A DNA stretch of 35,270 nucleotides from Rhodobacteraceae bacterium PARR1 (GCA_002256185.1 NKIT01000025.1:1-35270), one strand, 5' to 3'. Counted from the stretch's first letter, positions 8,227 to 16,126 are shown. Translations and numbers: made by a program. The notes: a model not told the origin generated them from the sequence alone.

Positions 8227-9563
8227 TCAGACTCCTGTGGGTTTGGTTGCGCGGGCGAACGTGTCCGCCGCGATTTCTTCGTCCAGTTCTTCGATATCGC
8301 GGCCACGGCCTGCGACCACTTCGGCGCGGGACTTCAACCCCGCCTCAATGGCGCGGATATCGGAATTCGCTTCCTTCAGCGGGTCCACCCATTGCCAACC
8401 GGGGGCAACGAATTTGACGGCGCGATAATCGGCCAATTCGGCTTCGCTTGCGCCGATCTCGCCTGCCAATGCCTTGGCGTCGATCCAGCGCCGCCAGAGG
8501 GGGCGTAGCAACTGCGCTTCGATCAGAGTTCGTTGCAGCATTTCGGCGCGACGGCGGAATTCCAGCAAGCCGACACGGGCGCTTGAATAGTTGGTGCCCG
8601 ACAGATCGCCCGTCACCTGTTCATAGGTAAGCCCGACACCGACGGCAATTTCGCGTTGCTGGCCTTTCACGAATTCAACGGCCTGCGACAGACCTTGGCC
8701 GGGCTGCGAGAATTCAACCTCTGCACCGAAGGGCAGAACGCGCATAGCGCCCGGTTCAAGGCTCACATTCAAACTGCCGTCGGTTGACTCGAACCCCGCC
8801 GTGCCGCCTTCGGCGTCGCGCACAAAGCCCGTCATTAGGCTTTGCACCTTCAGCGTCATCAGCATGGCGTCGGACGCGGCGTCAAAGTCCGCCAGTTTCA
8901 GCAGCACCGGGGCAAGCCATGAAATGCCGCGCACCTGTCCGGGGAAAAGCTGGTCAAAGACGTGTAGCACTTCGCGCGCCGGAACCCGCACCGCTTGCCC
9001 GATCATCCCGAACGGGGTTCCGGGGGCATCGGGCAGAATGTGATAGGCGACGATCCGGTCGCTTGCGTCAAACTCCACCCCGGCAACGATGCGCGCGCCG
9101 TCGCCAAGGTCGCGGGTTAGGGACGGGTCGATCTGGTCGGCGGGCAGCGCCAAGGAACTAAACGCTGCCCGTCCTGATCCGTCGGCGTCGCTGCCACCTA
9201 CGGATGTTCTGATAAACGCCTCACCATCCCGCACAAGGGCGCGCACCGCGACGGGCAGCAAGGCCAGCATCTGCCCTTCAAACTCATTGTTCAGCGCCCG
9301 CCGTATGCCTGCGTCCGGGTGCTGCGAAAGCCCCTGCCAGCGAGTGCCGCAAGCCACGTCTCCACGATCCGCGCCGCCGTCGGGTTGTTCATGGACAGCG
9401 CCGCCGCGCGGGCCTTGGCTGCCGCGCGGGCCGCAAGGATCGACGCTTGCGGCGCGTTCATCATGGGCGAACCCTGCCAGCGCCGCCCGCCGCCGCCAGC
9501 TTCGATCTGACGCTTCTGGGTCGGCCCCGTCATGCGGTCGAAAAGGCGGGCAAGGAAACTCAT
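8227..9563 (-). pseudogene. Lambda-type portal protein, interrupted by a frameshift
   Basis: The N-terminal part (start ATG 9563: MSFLARLFDRMTGPTQ, then NNPTAARIVETWLAALAGRG) is in one frame and stops at 9291. The rest (QHPDAGIRRALNNEFEG, VRALVRDGEAFIR, GGSDADG, ILPDAPGTPFGMI, VPAREVLHVFDQLFPGQVRGISWL, YEQVTGDLSGTNYSSARVGLLEFRR) continues in another frame to 8227. Adding one G to the four-G run on the minus strand (9331-9334 on plus) joins them into a normal phage portal of about 445 residues (lambda gpB family). The frame that opens at 9576 contains non-homologous residues before this point, so it is not the real start. The portal forms the dodecameric DNA gate and receives terminase. ATGA overlap with the MerR-like gene. 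Real mutation or sequencing error cannot be separated here. Confidence 0.85.
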
Positions 9564-10153
9564 TCTGCGCCGCCATCCAAAAGGCGCGCCGTCACGACAT
9601 GGGTTTCAAGGGGCATCTTGGCGCGGCTGTGAACCAGCTTGGCCACGGCCTCAAGGTCGATCAGAAGCCCGTGGAAAACGCCTTCCTGATCGACCAATTC
9701 GTGAAGGTCGGACAGGTCTGCGCGAAGGTATTGGGCGATGCGCCCTTCCAAGTCGTCGCGTTCGGGCAAGGGCCAGAACACATAGCGAACTTTGCTGTGC
9801 GATGCCCAGCTTTCGATGCGCAGCCGTTCTTCGGATTCAGCTTCGGGCGAGTCGGCCTTGATTGCGACGGAACCGGGCAAGCCCATCAACTTCGCGGTCG
9901 CATGGTGTGCCGCAAGTCCAGAGAACGCTTGCAAGCCCTTGATGCTGATTCCACCTTCGGTCAGCCGCTGCATGATCGTCATGCGAACCACTTCGCTGAT
10001 CGAAAATCGCGCGTTCCGTTCCCCTTCAATATGGGGAAGCAACCCGCGCTTGCGCCAGTGCCGTTGAAGAACCGGGTTCACGCCAGAGATTTCGGCGGCT
10101 TCACCTGCGCTGAACTCAGCCTGATCGGTGTATTCGATGTGGTTGTTTGACAC
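9560..10153 (-). CDS. MerR-like DNA-binding regulator of the head operon
   Basis: A 197-residue protein with an N-terminal MerR-type winged helix: FSAGEAAEISGVNPVLQRHWRKRGLLP (about residues 14-40) is the recognition HTH and wing, followed by ARFSISEVVRMTIMQRLTEGGISI (about 48-71). The C-terminal half has no effector-binding motif that I recognise. The start is GTG at 10153 with GAGGG six bases upstream. Its stop overlaps the portal start (ATGA), so regulator and head genes are one transcript. The promoter region (10175-10215) has a TTGACA -35 box with a dyad in the spacer, the arrangement MerR-family activators act on. Autoregulation and control of the head operon are inferred. Confidence 0.8.
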   Translation of the reverse strand: MSNNHIEYTDQAEFSAGEAAEISGVNPVLQRHWRKRGLLPHIEGERNARFSISEVVRMTIMQRLTEGGISIKGLQAFSGLAAHHATAKLMGLPGSVAIKADSPEAESEERLRIESWASHSKVRYVFWPLPERDDLEGRIAQYLRADLSDLHELVDQEGVFHGLLIDLEAVAKLVHSRAKMPLETHVVTARLLDGGAE

Positions 10154-10174
10154 GCTGCGCCCTCACTCTGCATA

Positions 10175-10215
10175 GTGATAGCCAGCACCATACGCCACAT
10201 GGTGTCAACTATCAC
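10175..10215. promoter_or_regulatory. Nested palindrome and MerR-type promoter
   Basis: GTGATAG-CCAG-CACCAT (10175-10191) and ATGGTG-TCAA-CTATCAC (10199-10215) are inverted repeats with 13 of 17 matching positions around a 7-base centre. On the minus strand TTGACA (10208-10203) forms a perfect -35 box. The CACCAT-N7-ATGGTG dyad fills the following spacer, and a GCTATC-like -10 box lies about 20 bases on. A lengthened spacer holding a dyad is characteristic of promoters activated by MerR-family proteins. The same DNA overlaps the two most upstream possible starts of the divergent cargo gene. Confidence 0.6.
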
Positions 10216-12469
10216 CAATGATGGCGCGCAGTCAGTTGCTGCGAGGGTCGACAGATGGTTGACCCCCAGTCCGCAACAAGCCAAAGTTGAAAAGGCGCAC
10301 AAAAGCGGACCAACCAACAAGGAAAACCCATTGAGTAAAGAATTACCAGTTCGCAGCGAAAATGAAATATTTTCCGACTTGGAAGCCCTTTGCAAACAAG
10401 ACGGCTTCTCCCACGCTATTGCTGCGCTATGCTTCCGAGACAATTTCTTTGGAATCAAGAAAGAGATAACCGGCAAGCAAATAGCGGACCGGCGTTCGTT
10501 CGAGAGACTCATACGAACAGAAATATCGACCTTGATTGGCTGCCTTGCTAAACACCCTATTTCAATCGAACTGCCCGAACCTGCGATACTTCAGGCAATG
10601 TGTGACCATGCGGAGAGACTTCTTAACGAAATTCATGGCGCGATGATTGCCGATGCCTATAAGGATTTCTCAAAGGACATTAACCCACTAACGACAGGGG
10701 AAGCTATAAGAGAAGCGGTCTTTTACGCAACAGAATCTGCTTACTCATTTCAGTATCGTGACTTCTCCCCTACTCGATACAAAAATGATGACGCATGGAT
10801 CTCTGAAAAATTTGGATTCAATAGCCAAGAAGCAAGCATACTGCTTCGGACGATTCTAGACTTCCAGTCAGAGAAGGCTATGATCCACCTAGAGTCACTA
10901 CGGAGTGTTTCTCCTGATAAGTGGACGATGCTACCTGCGTTCATGTTTACTTTGGATGAAATGGTTGAGCATTCCAAACTATCCGGCGCAGTAGTCAAAT
11001 GTTTTTTAGACGCATTCTCCACTGAATCAAGCGGCGGAAATCCTGCCTTTGTGGACATCAATTCTTTCAACGAAACAAATGCTAAACCAATAATCGAGAC
11101 AAACGGTTCTTATTTGCTATTTCAATTTGTGAGCCTTGCAGAAGCGGTCTACGAAGCGCCATTCTTCTGGATGCTTCAAGATGCGACTTACAGGAACACT
11201 GCATCCACTAATCGTGGGGCCTTTACAGAACAGTTTACGTTTGATGCAATGCGCAGAATCTTTGGCGATGATCATGTTTTTCAGAACATTGACCTGTATG
11301 ACGGCAAAAGCAAAGTCGGTGAGGTGGATGTTCTTGTTTCCTACGGCGAGTATGCCCTAGTTTGCCAAGCCAAGTCACAAAAGCTTACACTTGAGGCACG
11401 AAGAGGCAATCTTCCCAAAATCCAAGATGATTTTCAGAAGGCCATACAAAAGGCATACGATCAGTCTGTTGATTGCGGGTCTGCAATCCTGAGCGGTAAA
11501 GTCGAACTGAGAGATTCAACGGGAACGCCCCTACTTATCCCAAGACCGCAACACATTTTTCCCATAACAGTGCTTTCAGATCACTTCCCGGCGCTAAGCG
11601 TGCAGGCTCGCCAGTTTCTCAAGTTGAAATCGACGAAGCAGGTTCATAATCCCCTATGCACCGACGTTTTTACGCTTGATGTGATCTCAGAGTTAATGCC
11701 ATCGCCAATCCGGGCACTAGCTTACTTGGAACGACGCTCGAATTACTATGAGCGAATAATGACTACCAACGAACTTGGATTGTTCGGTTACTTTTTGAAA
11801 TTTAATCTTTGGTTGGATAACGACACGGATCTTCTCAACTTGGATGATAGTTTGTCAGCGGACGTGGATGCTGCCATGCTAGTTAGAAGAGAAGGTATGC
11901 CGGGAAAGAGCACACCAGAAGGTCTTTTAACAAAATATCAAGGTTCATTCATTTATGGAATAGTTGACGAGATTGAGCGGGACCCAAACGCCTTGTGCGT
12001 TGAATTGGGGTTGACACTTCTTGAGTTTAGCGGTGACGCAATCGAAAATATCGGCACATTGGTGCGACGAATGTGCGCAGATACAAAAAGAACAGGTAAG
12101 CAACATGATTTAACACTTCCTATCGAAAACCGTTCCTCAGGCTTGACCTTCCACTGCAACTTCCTTCCGACAAATCATGCAAGGCAACAGTTGCGCGACC
12201 ATATGCGAAAGCGCAAGTATAGCCAGAAGGCAAGCAGTTGGATCGGCTTAGTTCTTGAGCCGGGAACAGCCAAAGTGCGATTTGGGGAGTATGTTCGCGC
12301 ACCTCATGTGTTTGACTATGCACTGGAAGGTATTGTTGCGTCTGCACCCCCATTGACGAAGACACAGGATATTCTTCGGAGTCCCTTTGCCAAAAGAAGT
12401 GTTGGTCGTAATGGCCCTTGCCCTTGTGGTAGCGGAAAGAAACATAAGCGATGCTGTGGCATGAATTAG
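10199..12469 (+). CDS. Cargo protein: PD-(D/E)XK-like nuclease core with C-terminal SEC-C motif
   Basis: About 756 residues, not assigned to a named family. Counting from the ATG at 10199, Glu344 (GAFTEQFTFD), Asp377 (GEVDVLV) and Gln390-x-Lys392 (ALVCQAKS) form the E..D..QxK layout of PD-(D/E)XK nucleases with a Mrr-like Gln variant. The C-terminus is a SEC-C zinc motif, NGPCPCGSGKKHKRCCG, with Cys741, 743, 752 and 753. The N-terminal third is mainly helical and has no recognised motif. It is the only plus-strand gene of the element, is clearly AT-richer (28 G+C in the 60 bases 10861-10920) and separates terL from the portal operon, like cargo inserted in a satellite. An anti-phage role is inferred. 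Starts are uncertain: GTG 10175 and ATG 10199 lie in the palindrome, while TTG 10331 has AAGGA at seven bases. Confidence 0.8.
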   Translation: MVSTITNDGAQSVAARVDRWLTPSPQQAKVEKAHKSGPTNKENPLSKELPVRSENEIFSDLEALCKQDGFSHAIAALCFRDNFFGIKKEITGKQIADRRSFERLIRTEISTLIGCLAKHPISIELPEPAILQAMCDHAERLLNEIHGAMIADAYKDFSKDINPLTTGEAIREAVFYATESAYSFQYRDFSPTRYKNDDAWISEKFGFNSQEASILLRTILDFQSEKAMIHLESLRSVSPDKWTMLPAFMFTLDEMVEHSKLSGAVVKCFLDAFSTESSGGNPAFVDINSFNETNAKPIIETNGSYLLFQFVSLAEAVYEAPFFWMLQDATYRNTASTNRGAFTEQFTFDAMRRIFGDDHVFQNIDLYDGKSKVGEVDVLVSYGEYALVCQAKSQKLTLEARRGNLPKIQDDFQKAIQKAYDQSVDCGSAILSGKVELRDSTGTPLLIPRPQHIFPITVLSDHFPALSVQARQFLKLKSTKQVHNPLCTDVFTLDVISELMPSPIRALAYLERRSNYYERIMTTNELGLFGYFLKFNLWLDNDTDLLNLDDSLSADVDAAMLVRREGMPGKSTPEGLLTKYQGSFIYGIVDEIERDPNALCVELGLTLLEFSGDAIENIGTLVRRMCADTKRTGKQHDLTLPIENRSSGLTFHCNFLPTNHARQQLRDHMRKRKYSQKASSWIGLVLEPGTAKVRFGEYVRAPHVFDYALEGIVASAPPLTKTQDILRSPFAKRSVGRNGPCPCGSGKKHKRCCGMN

Positions 12470-12498
12470 AGGAGCGGACAACAGAAGGAACAGCAATG

Positions 12499-14277
12499 TC
12501 AACGCTTCATCCAGCTTGACGCCAGCACCGGGGCGCGCTTCGGCGCGGGGGCAGCCTCGGTCGAAAGATCGGCGCGGCGCTGTTCGTAGTCCAAATTGAG
12601 CAATGCCCGCGCGGCAAAGGCATAGACCACACAGTCAAGCGCCTCTGCCCGCCGCCCCGGTATCCGAACGAAGCTGCGCGTCGGCTGGCCACGGGTGTAG
12701 CGCACCACAGACCGTTCGGACGCAAGCTGTTCAAACCAGACCGGGGGCAGATCGGCCGAAAACCGGAAGCTGCCTGCCTGCGCCAGCCGCCCGAACAGTT
12801 GCAGTTTCACCGTGTCCACGCCGATGATCCACAAGCGCGCGCCCGTCTTGGTGGTCGATCCTGCCCGTTCGATCATTGGACGGTTGCCGGGCGCGCCCTT
12901 GATCGCCAGCACCTTGCGCCGCGTCCGGGGCGTGGCAAAGGCGGTGACGTGGTGCATGGAAACCCCGTCGCCCGCGTCAATCGCGCAGGCATCCACCCCG
13001 ATCTTGCCGCCAAGCGCATGGGGAAAGCGGGCACCGATCAGCCCTTCCAATTCGACCCAAGTTTCTTCGGCGTCATACTGCCCCCAGATCACCCGATGCC
13101 CAAGCACAAGCGCCACGCCGCCTTCGGTCCAGCCCAGATAGGTGACTTCTAGGCGGTCGTGTTGCACGTCCACTCCAACCGTCAAGGCCAGCACTTCGGC
13201 GGGAACCGCGGCAAGCCCGAAAGGTTCGGCTCGGGCCATCAGTTCATCTTCGGCCAGCTCATCGCCTTCACTGCGCCAGCCTTGGCCAAGGATCGTGTTG
13301 ACGAAGGTTTGCAGCGTCGTCGGATCGTCTTTCGCCTGGACGAATTCCACCGCCAGCTTGCCCCATGCTGCATTGGTGTGAAGGCTGATCAGGGCATTCA
13401 TGCGGAACCCCGCATGGCCTCTGACTTCGGGCCTTGTGGCGCGCCACGCGCCCGCCGCGACCATATCCGGCTTGTGCCGTTCCGACACCTCTGCGGCGCA
13501 ATGGGGGCACCGCCAGCGGGCCGTTTCGGGCGCGCCTGCATCCCAGACGATATCGGGCCACAGAAGTTCGCTCATGGCCCCACATTCGGGGCACGGCACT
13601 TCATAGATTCGGGCGTCGGATTGGGCATAGGCGCGCAGAACATGGCTGGTTTCGTCGTGAACCGGGGTGCTTCCCAAAACGATCTTGCGGTCGGGAAACG
13701 ACATGGTGCGGCGTTCGGCCAAAAGGATCGGCGACCCTTCAGCGGTCGATTCCATGCCGTCGGCTTCGTCCATGAACAGAACCCGGACGTTGTGACGGCG
13801 CAGGTTGCGGGGTGCCTTCGCTGCGACCACTTTCAACGATCCGCCGGGGAAGCGGCGCGACAGAAGCGTGTTGCGCCCGGACTCGTCCTGTTCATCCGAC
13901 AGGGCAGCGGCAAGCGCCGGGGAAGCCCCGAAGATCGGTTCGATATCCGATACCATGTAGTCGCGGCAATCGGCCTCTGCGGGCAGAAGGCAGAGGATCG
14001 GTGCGGGTTCATTGGCCACGAAGGACGCAAGGGCGCTGGTCAGAAGCGTGGTGAACCCCACCCGGACGGGCTTCACCAGAGTCACCCGTTCAATTTCCGC
14101 GTCGCCTATGGCGTCGGCAATTTCGCGCTGAAAGGGCCAAAGGCGAACCGGACCGGGCAAGGCGGACACCCCGTCGGGCAGCACGATTTCCCGTTCGATC
14201 CATTCCGACAGGCGCAGGCGCGGCGGGGGGATCAGGGCGCGCAGCGCCTGTTTCGTGATCTGGTCAAGCGTCGGCAT
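12499..14277 (-). CDS. Phage terminase large subunit, GpA family
   Basis: A 592-residue packaging motor that translocates DNA into proheads and cuts it. The N-terminal ATPase has a lambda gpA-like deviant Walker A (LVKPVRVGFTTLL, about 67-79) and Walker B VLFMDEADG (Asp170-Glu171). A Cys-rich insert with CPECG and CPHC follows (about 230-265). The C-terminal nuclease domain contains GVDVQHDRLEVTYLGW and ends near EALDCVVYAFAAR. The frame opens at a TTG (14283), but the ATG at 14277 is preferred; it overlaps the terS end by 14 bases. It is convergent with the cargo gene, 29 bases apart, with no obvious terminator between. The protein looks intact. Confidence 0.93.
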   Translation of the reverse strand: MPTLDQITKQALRALIPPPRLRLSEWIEREIVLPDGVSALPGPVRLWPFQREIADAIGDAEIERVTLVKPVRVGFTTLLTSALASFVANEPAPILCLLPAEADCRDYMVSDIEPIFGASPALAAALSDEQDESGRNTLLSRRFPGGSLKVVAAKAPRNLRRHNVRVLFMDEADGMESTAEGSPILLAERRTMSFPDRKIVLGSTPVHDETSHVLRAYAQSDARIYEVPCPECGAMSELLWPDIVWDAGAPETARWRCPHCAAEVSERHKPDMVAAGAWRATRPEVRGHAGFRMNALISLHTNAAWGKLAVEFVQAKDDPTTLQTFVNTILGQGWRSEGDELAEDELMARAEPFGLAAVPAEVLALTVGVDVQHDRLEVTYLGWTEGGVALVLGHRVIWGQYDAEETWVELEGLIGARFPHALGGKIGVDACAIDAGDGVSMHHVTAFATPRTRRKVLAIKGAPGNRPMIERAGSTTKTGARLWIIGVDTVKLQLFGRLAQAGSFRFSADLPPVWFEQLASERSVVRYTRGQPTRSFVRIPGRRAEALDCVVYAFAARALLNLDYEQRRADLSTEAAPAPKRAPVLASSWMKR

Positions 14278-14764
14278 TGCCAAGTTCCTGCAAGGCGTCG
14301 CGCAATTCGCGGTCGATCATCGTCACGTCGCTGGTGGTCAGATGCTGCATGGACTGGCGCAGCCGGGAAGGCACCGCCAGAAGCCGGGAACGAAGGGCGC
14401 GCAGGGTATCGGACCAAGCCCGTTCCACGTCGCTTGCCGGGACGTATTCGCCGCGCAGAACCGCGTTCTTCAGGGCCTGCGCGTCGGCTTGTTCCCGTGC
14501 CAGCCGCGCCCGTTCGCTGGTCAGGTTCAGCACCTGTTCTTCGCCGCCGCGTCCGCTTGCCGTCTCGCGCAGACTGGCGATGTAGCGGCGGGTGCTTTCT
14601 TCAAGGTCATAGGCATCATGGCCAAGACGAACCACGATATCGCGCTTGCCAAGGGTGGTCAGCATCCCCGGCGTGATGCCGAACAGGTCGCAAAGGTCGG
14701 AACCGCCAATGCGATGGACGGGCTTGTCGCCCCCCAGCCCCGGCAGTTCCGACATGATCCGCAT
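14264..14764 (-). CDS. Terminase small subunit, Nu1-like
   Basis: A 166-residue protein. The N-terminal winged HTH (VHRIGGSDLCDLFGITPGMLTTLGKRDIVVRLG, about 16-48) resembles lambda Nu1/gpNu1-type packaging proteins that recognise the cos or pac site. A long charged helix follows (LTSERARLAREQADAQALKNAVLRGEYVPASDVE), the usual oligomerisation region, then RLLAVPSRLRQSM. AAGGGG lies about eight bases before the ATG at 14764. It overlaps terL, so the two are translationally coupled. In satellites this subunit often confers specific packaging of the element's own DNA; that role is inferred here. Confidence 0.88.
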   Translation of the reverse strand: MRIMSELPGLGGDKPVHRIGGSDLCDLFGITPGMLTTLGKRDIVVRLGHDAYDLEESTRRYIASLRETASGRGGEEQVLNLTSERARLAREQADAQALKNAVLRGEYVPASDVERAWSDTLRALRSRLLAVPSRLRQSMQHLTTSDVTMIDRELRDALQELGNADA

Positions 14765-14826
14765 CTTTTAACCCCTTGTAAATTCTTACATAGCTTCAAA
14801 CATCGCGCCTCTGCCCCCCGTATAGG

Positions 14827-15126
14827 TCAGGGACGGGAAGGACCCAAAGTCGGCAATGGGCGGTCAATCAAGGCAAGGTGCACCGGCTTGCCGCGCTTGC
14901 CGAGATTGTCAATGGTCAGCCAACCCGCCTGTTCCAACTGGTTCAGTGCCCGCTTCGTGGTTCGCGGCGACACACACAACGCCTTAGCGAGTGCGTCGAT
15001 ATCCGGGGCGCGAGTATTGCCTAGGAAGTCGCTGATCAGCACCGCGCCCAGAACGCGCGCAGCCGGGGACAGGCCACGGTCATGCATCACGGCCCGAAGC
15101 CATCTGTCCTTCGCTTGTTCAAGCAT
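14827..15126 (-). CDS. Small winged-helix protein, paralogue of the replication protein domain
   Basis: A 99-residue protein that is almost entirely one winged helix: LSPAARVLGAVLISDFL, then IDALAKALCVSPRTTKRALNQLEQAGWLTI (recognition helix and wing). The same pattern occurs in the upstream protein (LSPMARLLAHVLATQF, TLADALATSVDTIKRALRDLAATGWLI), so the two share a duplicated domain. It overlaps that gene by eight bases and lies 62 bases before terS. It may act as a regulator or replication accessory. The exact function is not known to me. Confidence 0.75.
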   Translation of the reverse strand: MLEQAKDRWLRAVMHDRGLSPAARVLGAVLISDFLGNTRAPDIDALAKALCVSPRTTKRALNQLEQAGWLTIDNLGKRGKPVHLALIDRPLPTLGPSRP

Positions 15127-16075
15127 TGGCCCGGTCCTTCATCTTGCGGGAAAAGACGCGCGCCCATTTCTCAGCCAAGCTGACTTCGAACCGATCACCT
15201 TCGCGGCGTGGCGGTAGGGTGCAGGGCACCGCCCATCCATCTTCACCATTTCTCGGCCCGATCTCGGCCAGTGTCGGAAACCCATGACCCGTAAGCCAAT
15301 CGTTCCAAGCAGCTTCAGCGTTACCGCCGCGCTTGATCGTGAAAAGGACACCAGTCCATGTTTCAGGTGCCGTCGCCCGGTCGTAAGACGTCCAGTCCAT
15401 CCGGCCAGAAGAACGCTTCGACAGATCGGTTTCAGATAGCTGGCCAGCCCTTTGGATATTCTTTGGATCAGCCTTTATATGAGAAGGTGCAGCCTTGCCC
15501 CCTTTTCCGCGCATATCTGCCCCCTTTTGCGTTGCCCCTTCGCGGTTACAAACGGGGGCAGGCTTGCCCCCCTTTTTGTGCTGCGTGGTTGGTGCTTGTG
15601 CCGCTTTCGGGCGGTCATGGCCGGACGCTTCCGGCCCCTTTGGGCAGATCATCGGCACCACGTTGTTGCCGCCCAGAAAGAAGATTTCAGACCGATTCCC
15701 GCGCCCGCGTCCTTCGGTCTTGATCAGCCATCCCGTGGCCGCCAGATCGCGTAGGGCGCGCTTGATGGTATCGACGGACGTAGCAAGGGCATCGGCCAAG
15801 GTATCGGTGCCGGGCGCGCAATGCGCCGTCTCATGGTGCGAAAACTGCGTTGCGAGAACATGGGCGAGAAGCCGGGCCATGGGCGACAGATCAGGGTCAC
15901 CCGTGATCGCTTTGAGCCATCCCCAGCGGGCACGGTTCCAGTTGCCGTTCTGATCAACACGCCTTCCAAGGATCGGTGCGTCGGCGCTTCCGTTTTCAGC
16001 ACCGTCAAATCGGTTGGACAAACGCCGATTTTCGCCATTGTTTTCAATGGTGCCAGTTGGCAGGGTTGGACACAC
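15119..16075 (-). CDS. Winged-helix protein, probable replication initiator of the element
   Basis: About 318 residues if the GTG at 16075 (AAGGGA five bases upstream) is the start. An RHH/Rep-like N-terminal winged helix (WLKAITGDPDLSPMARLLAHVL to AATGWLIKTEG) is followed by a low-complexity basic linker (PKAAQAPTTQHKKGGKPAP to GGKAAPSHIKAD) and a C-terminal domain (TWTGVLFTIKRGGNAEAAWNDWL to EKWARVFSRKMKDRANA). This layout is common for phage or plasmid replication proteins, but no catalytic motif is seen, so the role is inferred. The frame is open through attR to 16168 in the host flank, so the upstream ATG there cannot be the native start. Two GGTTGGACA copies lie in the first codons. Confidence 0.7.
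   Translation of the reverse strand: MCPTLPTGTIENNGENRRLSNRFDGAENGSADAPILGRRVDQNGNWNRARWGWLKAITGDPDLSPMARLLAHVLATQFSHHETAHCAPGTDTLADALATSVDTIKRALRDLAATGWLIKTEGRGRGNRSEIFFLGGNNVVPMICPKGPEASGHDRPKAAQAPTTQHKKGGKPAPVCNREGATQKGADMRGKGGKAAPSHIKADPKNIQRAGQLSETDLSKRSSGRMDWTSYDRATAPETWTGVLFTIKRGGNAEAAWNDWLTGHGFPTLAEIGPRNGEDGWAVPCTLPPRREGDRFEVSLAEKWARVFSRKMKDRANA
16012..16073. repeat. Two GGTTGGACA motifs and a palindrome, right end
   Basis: GGTTGGACA occurs at 16012-16020 and 16064-16072 as direct repeats 52 bases apart, 36-115 bases inside attR. Between them is CCATTG-TTTT-CAATGG (16035-16050), a palindrome with six-base arms. The mirrored presence of the 9-mer at both element ends fits integrase arm-type sites or iterons; the palindrome could be an operator for the replication gene. 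Confidence 0.6.
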
Positions 16076-16108
16076 CAAGTCCCTTGATATTGCTAGAGAA
16101 GTGCCCTT

Positions 16109-16126
16109 CCCTACGGGCTGCCACTT
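16109..16126 (+). repeat. attR core (18 bp)
   Basis: CCCTACGGGCTGCCACTT, identical to the tRNA-Glu end at 4622-4639. The flanking base before it differs (T versus C) and similarity stops after it. No other part of a tRNA gene is here, so this is the displaced attachment half left by integration. Confidence 0.9.

Larger units (their letters stand above)
4622..16126. mobile_element. tRNA-Glu-integrated head-encoding satellite or reduced prophage
   Basis: An 11.5-kb element bounded by 18-bp perfect direct repeats, one being the 3' end of tRNA-Glu. Contents from the left: integrase, small protein, gpW-like joiner, protease/capsid fusion, cement protein, portal (frameshifted) and MerR-like regulator, all on the minus strand; one opposite-strand cargo gene; then terminase large and small subunits, a winged-helix protein and a replication-type protein, again on the minus strand. 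No tail tube, tape measure, baseplate, fibre, holin or endolysin gene is visible. Both ends also carry a shared 9-mer, GGTTGGACA. The combination (own integrase, replication, packaging and head genes but no tail) fits capsid-forming phage-inducible islands that borrow tails from a helper. A prophage that lost its tail genes is the alternative. Confidence 0.85.

Noticed and set aside
9325-9340. Programmed -1 ribosomal frameshift in portal
   Set aside because: The G-run context is not a canonical X-XXY-YYZ slippery heptamer and portal genes are not known to use frameshifting. A base loss in a homopolymer is simpler.
9330-9576. Portal starting at 9576 in the downstream frame
   Set aside because: The residues before about 9330 in this frame do not resemble a portal, whereas the other frame (start 9563) gives the typical N-terminus. 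A frameshift explains the data better.
4622-16126. Gene transfer agent cluster
   Set aside because: The element has an integrase, att repeats and Nu1/GpA-type terminase, and lacks the tail and other genes of the Rhodobacter GTA cluster.
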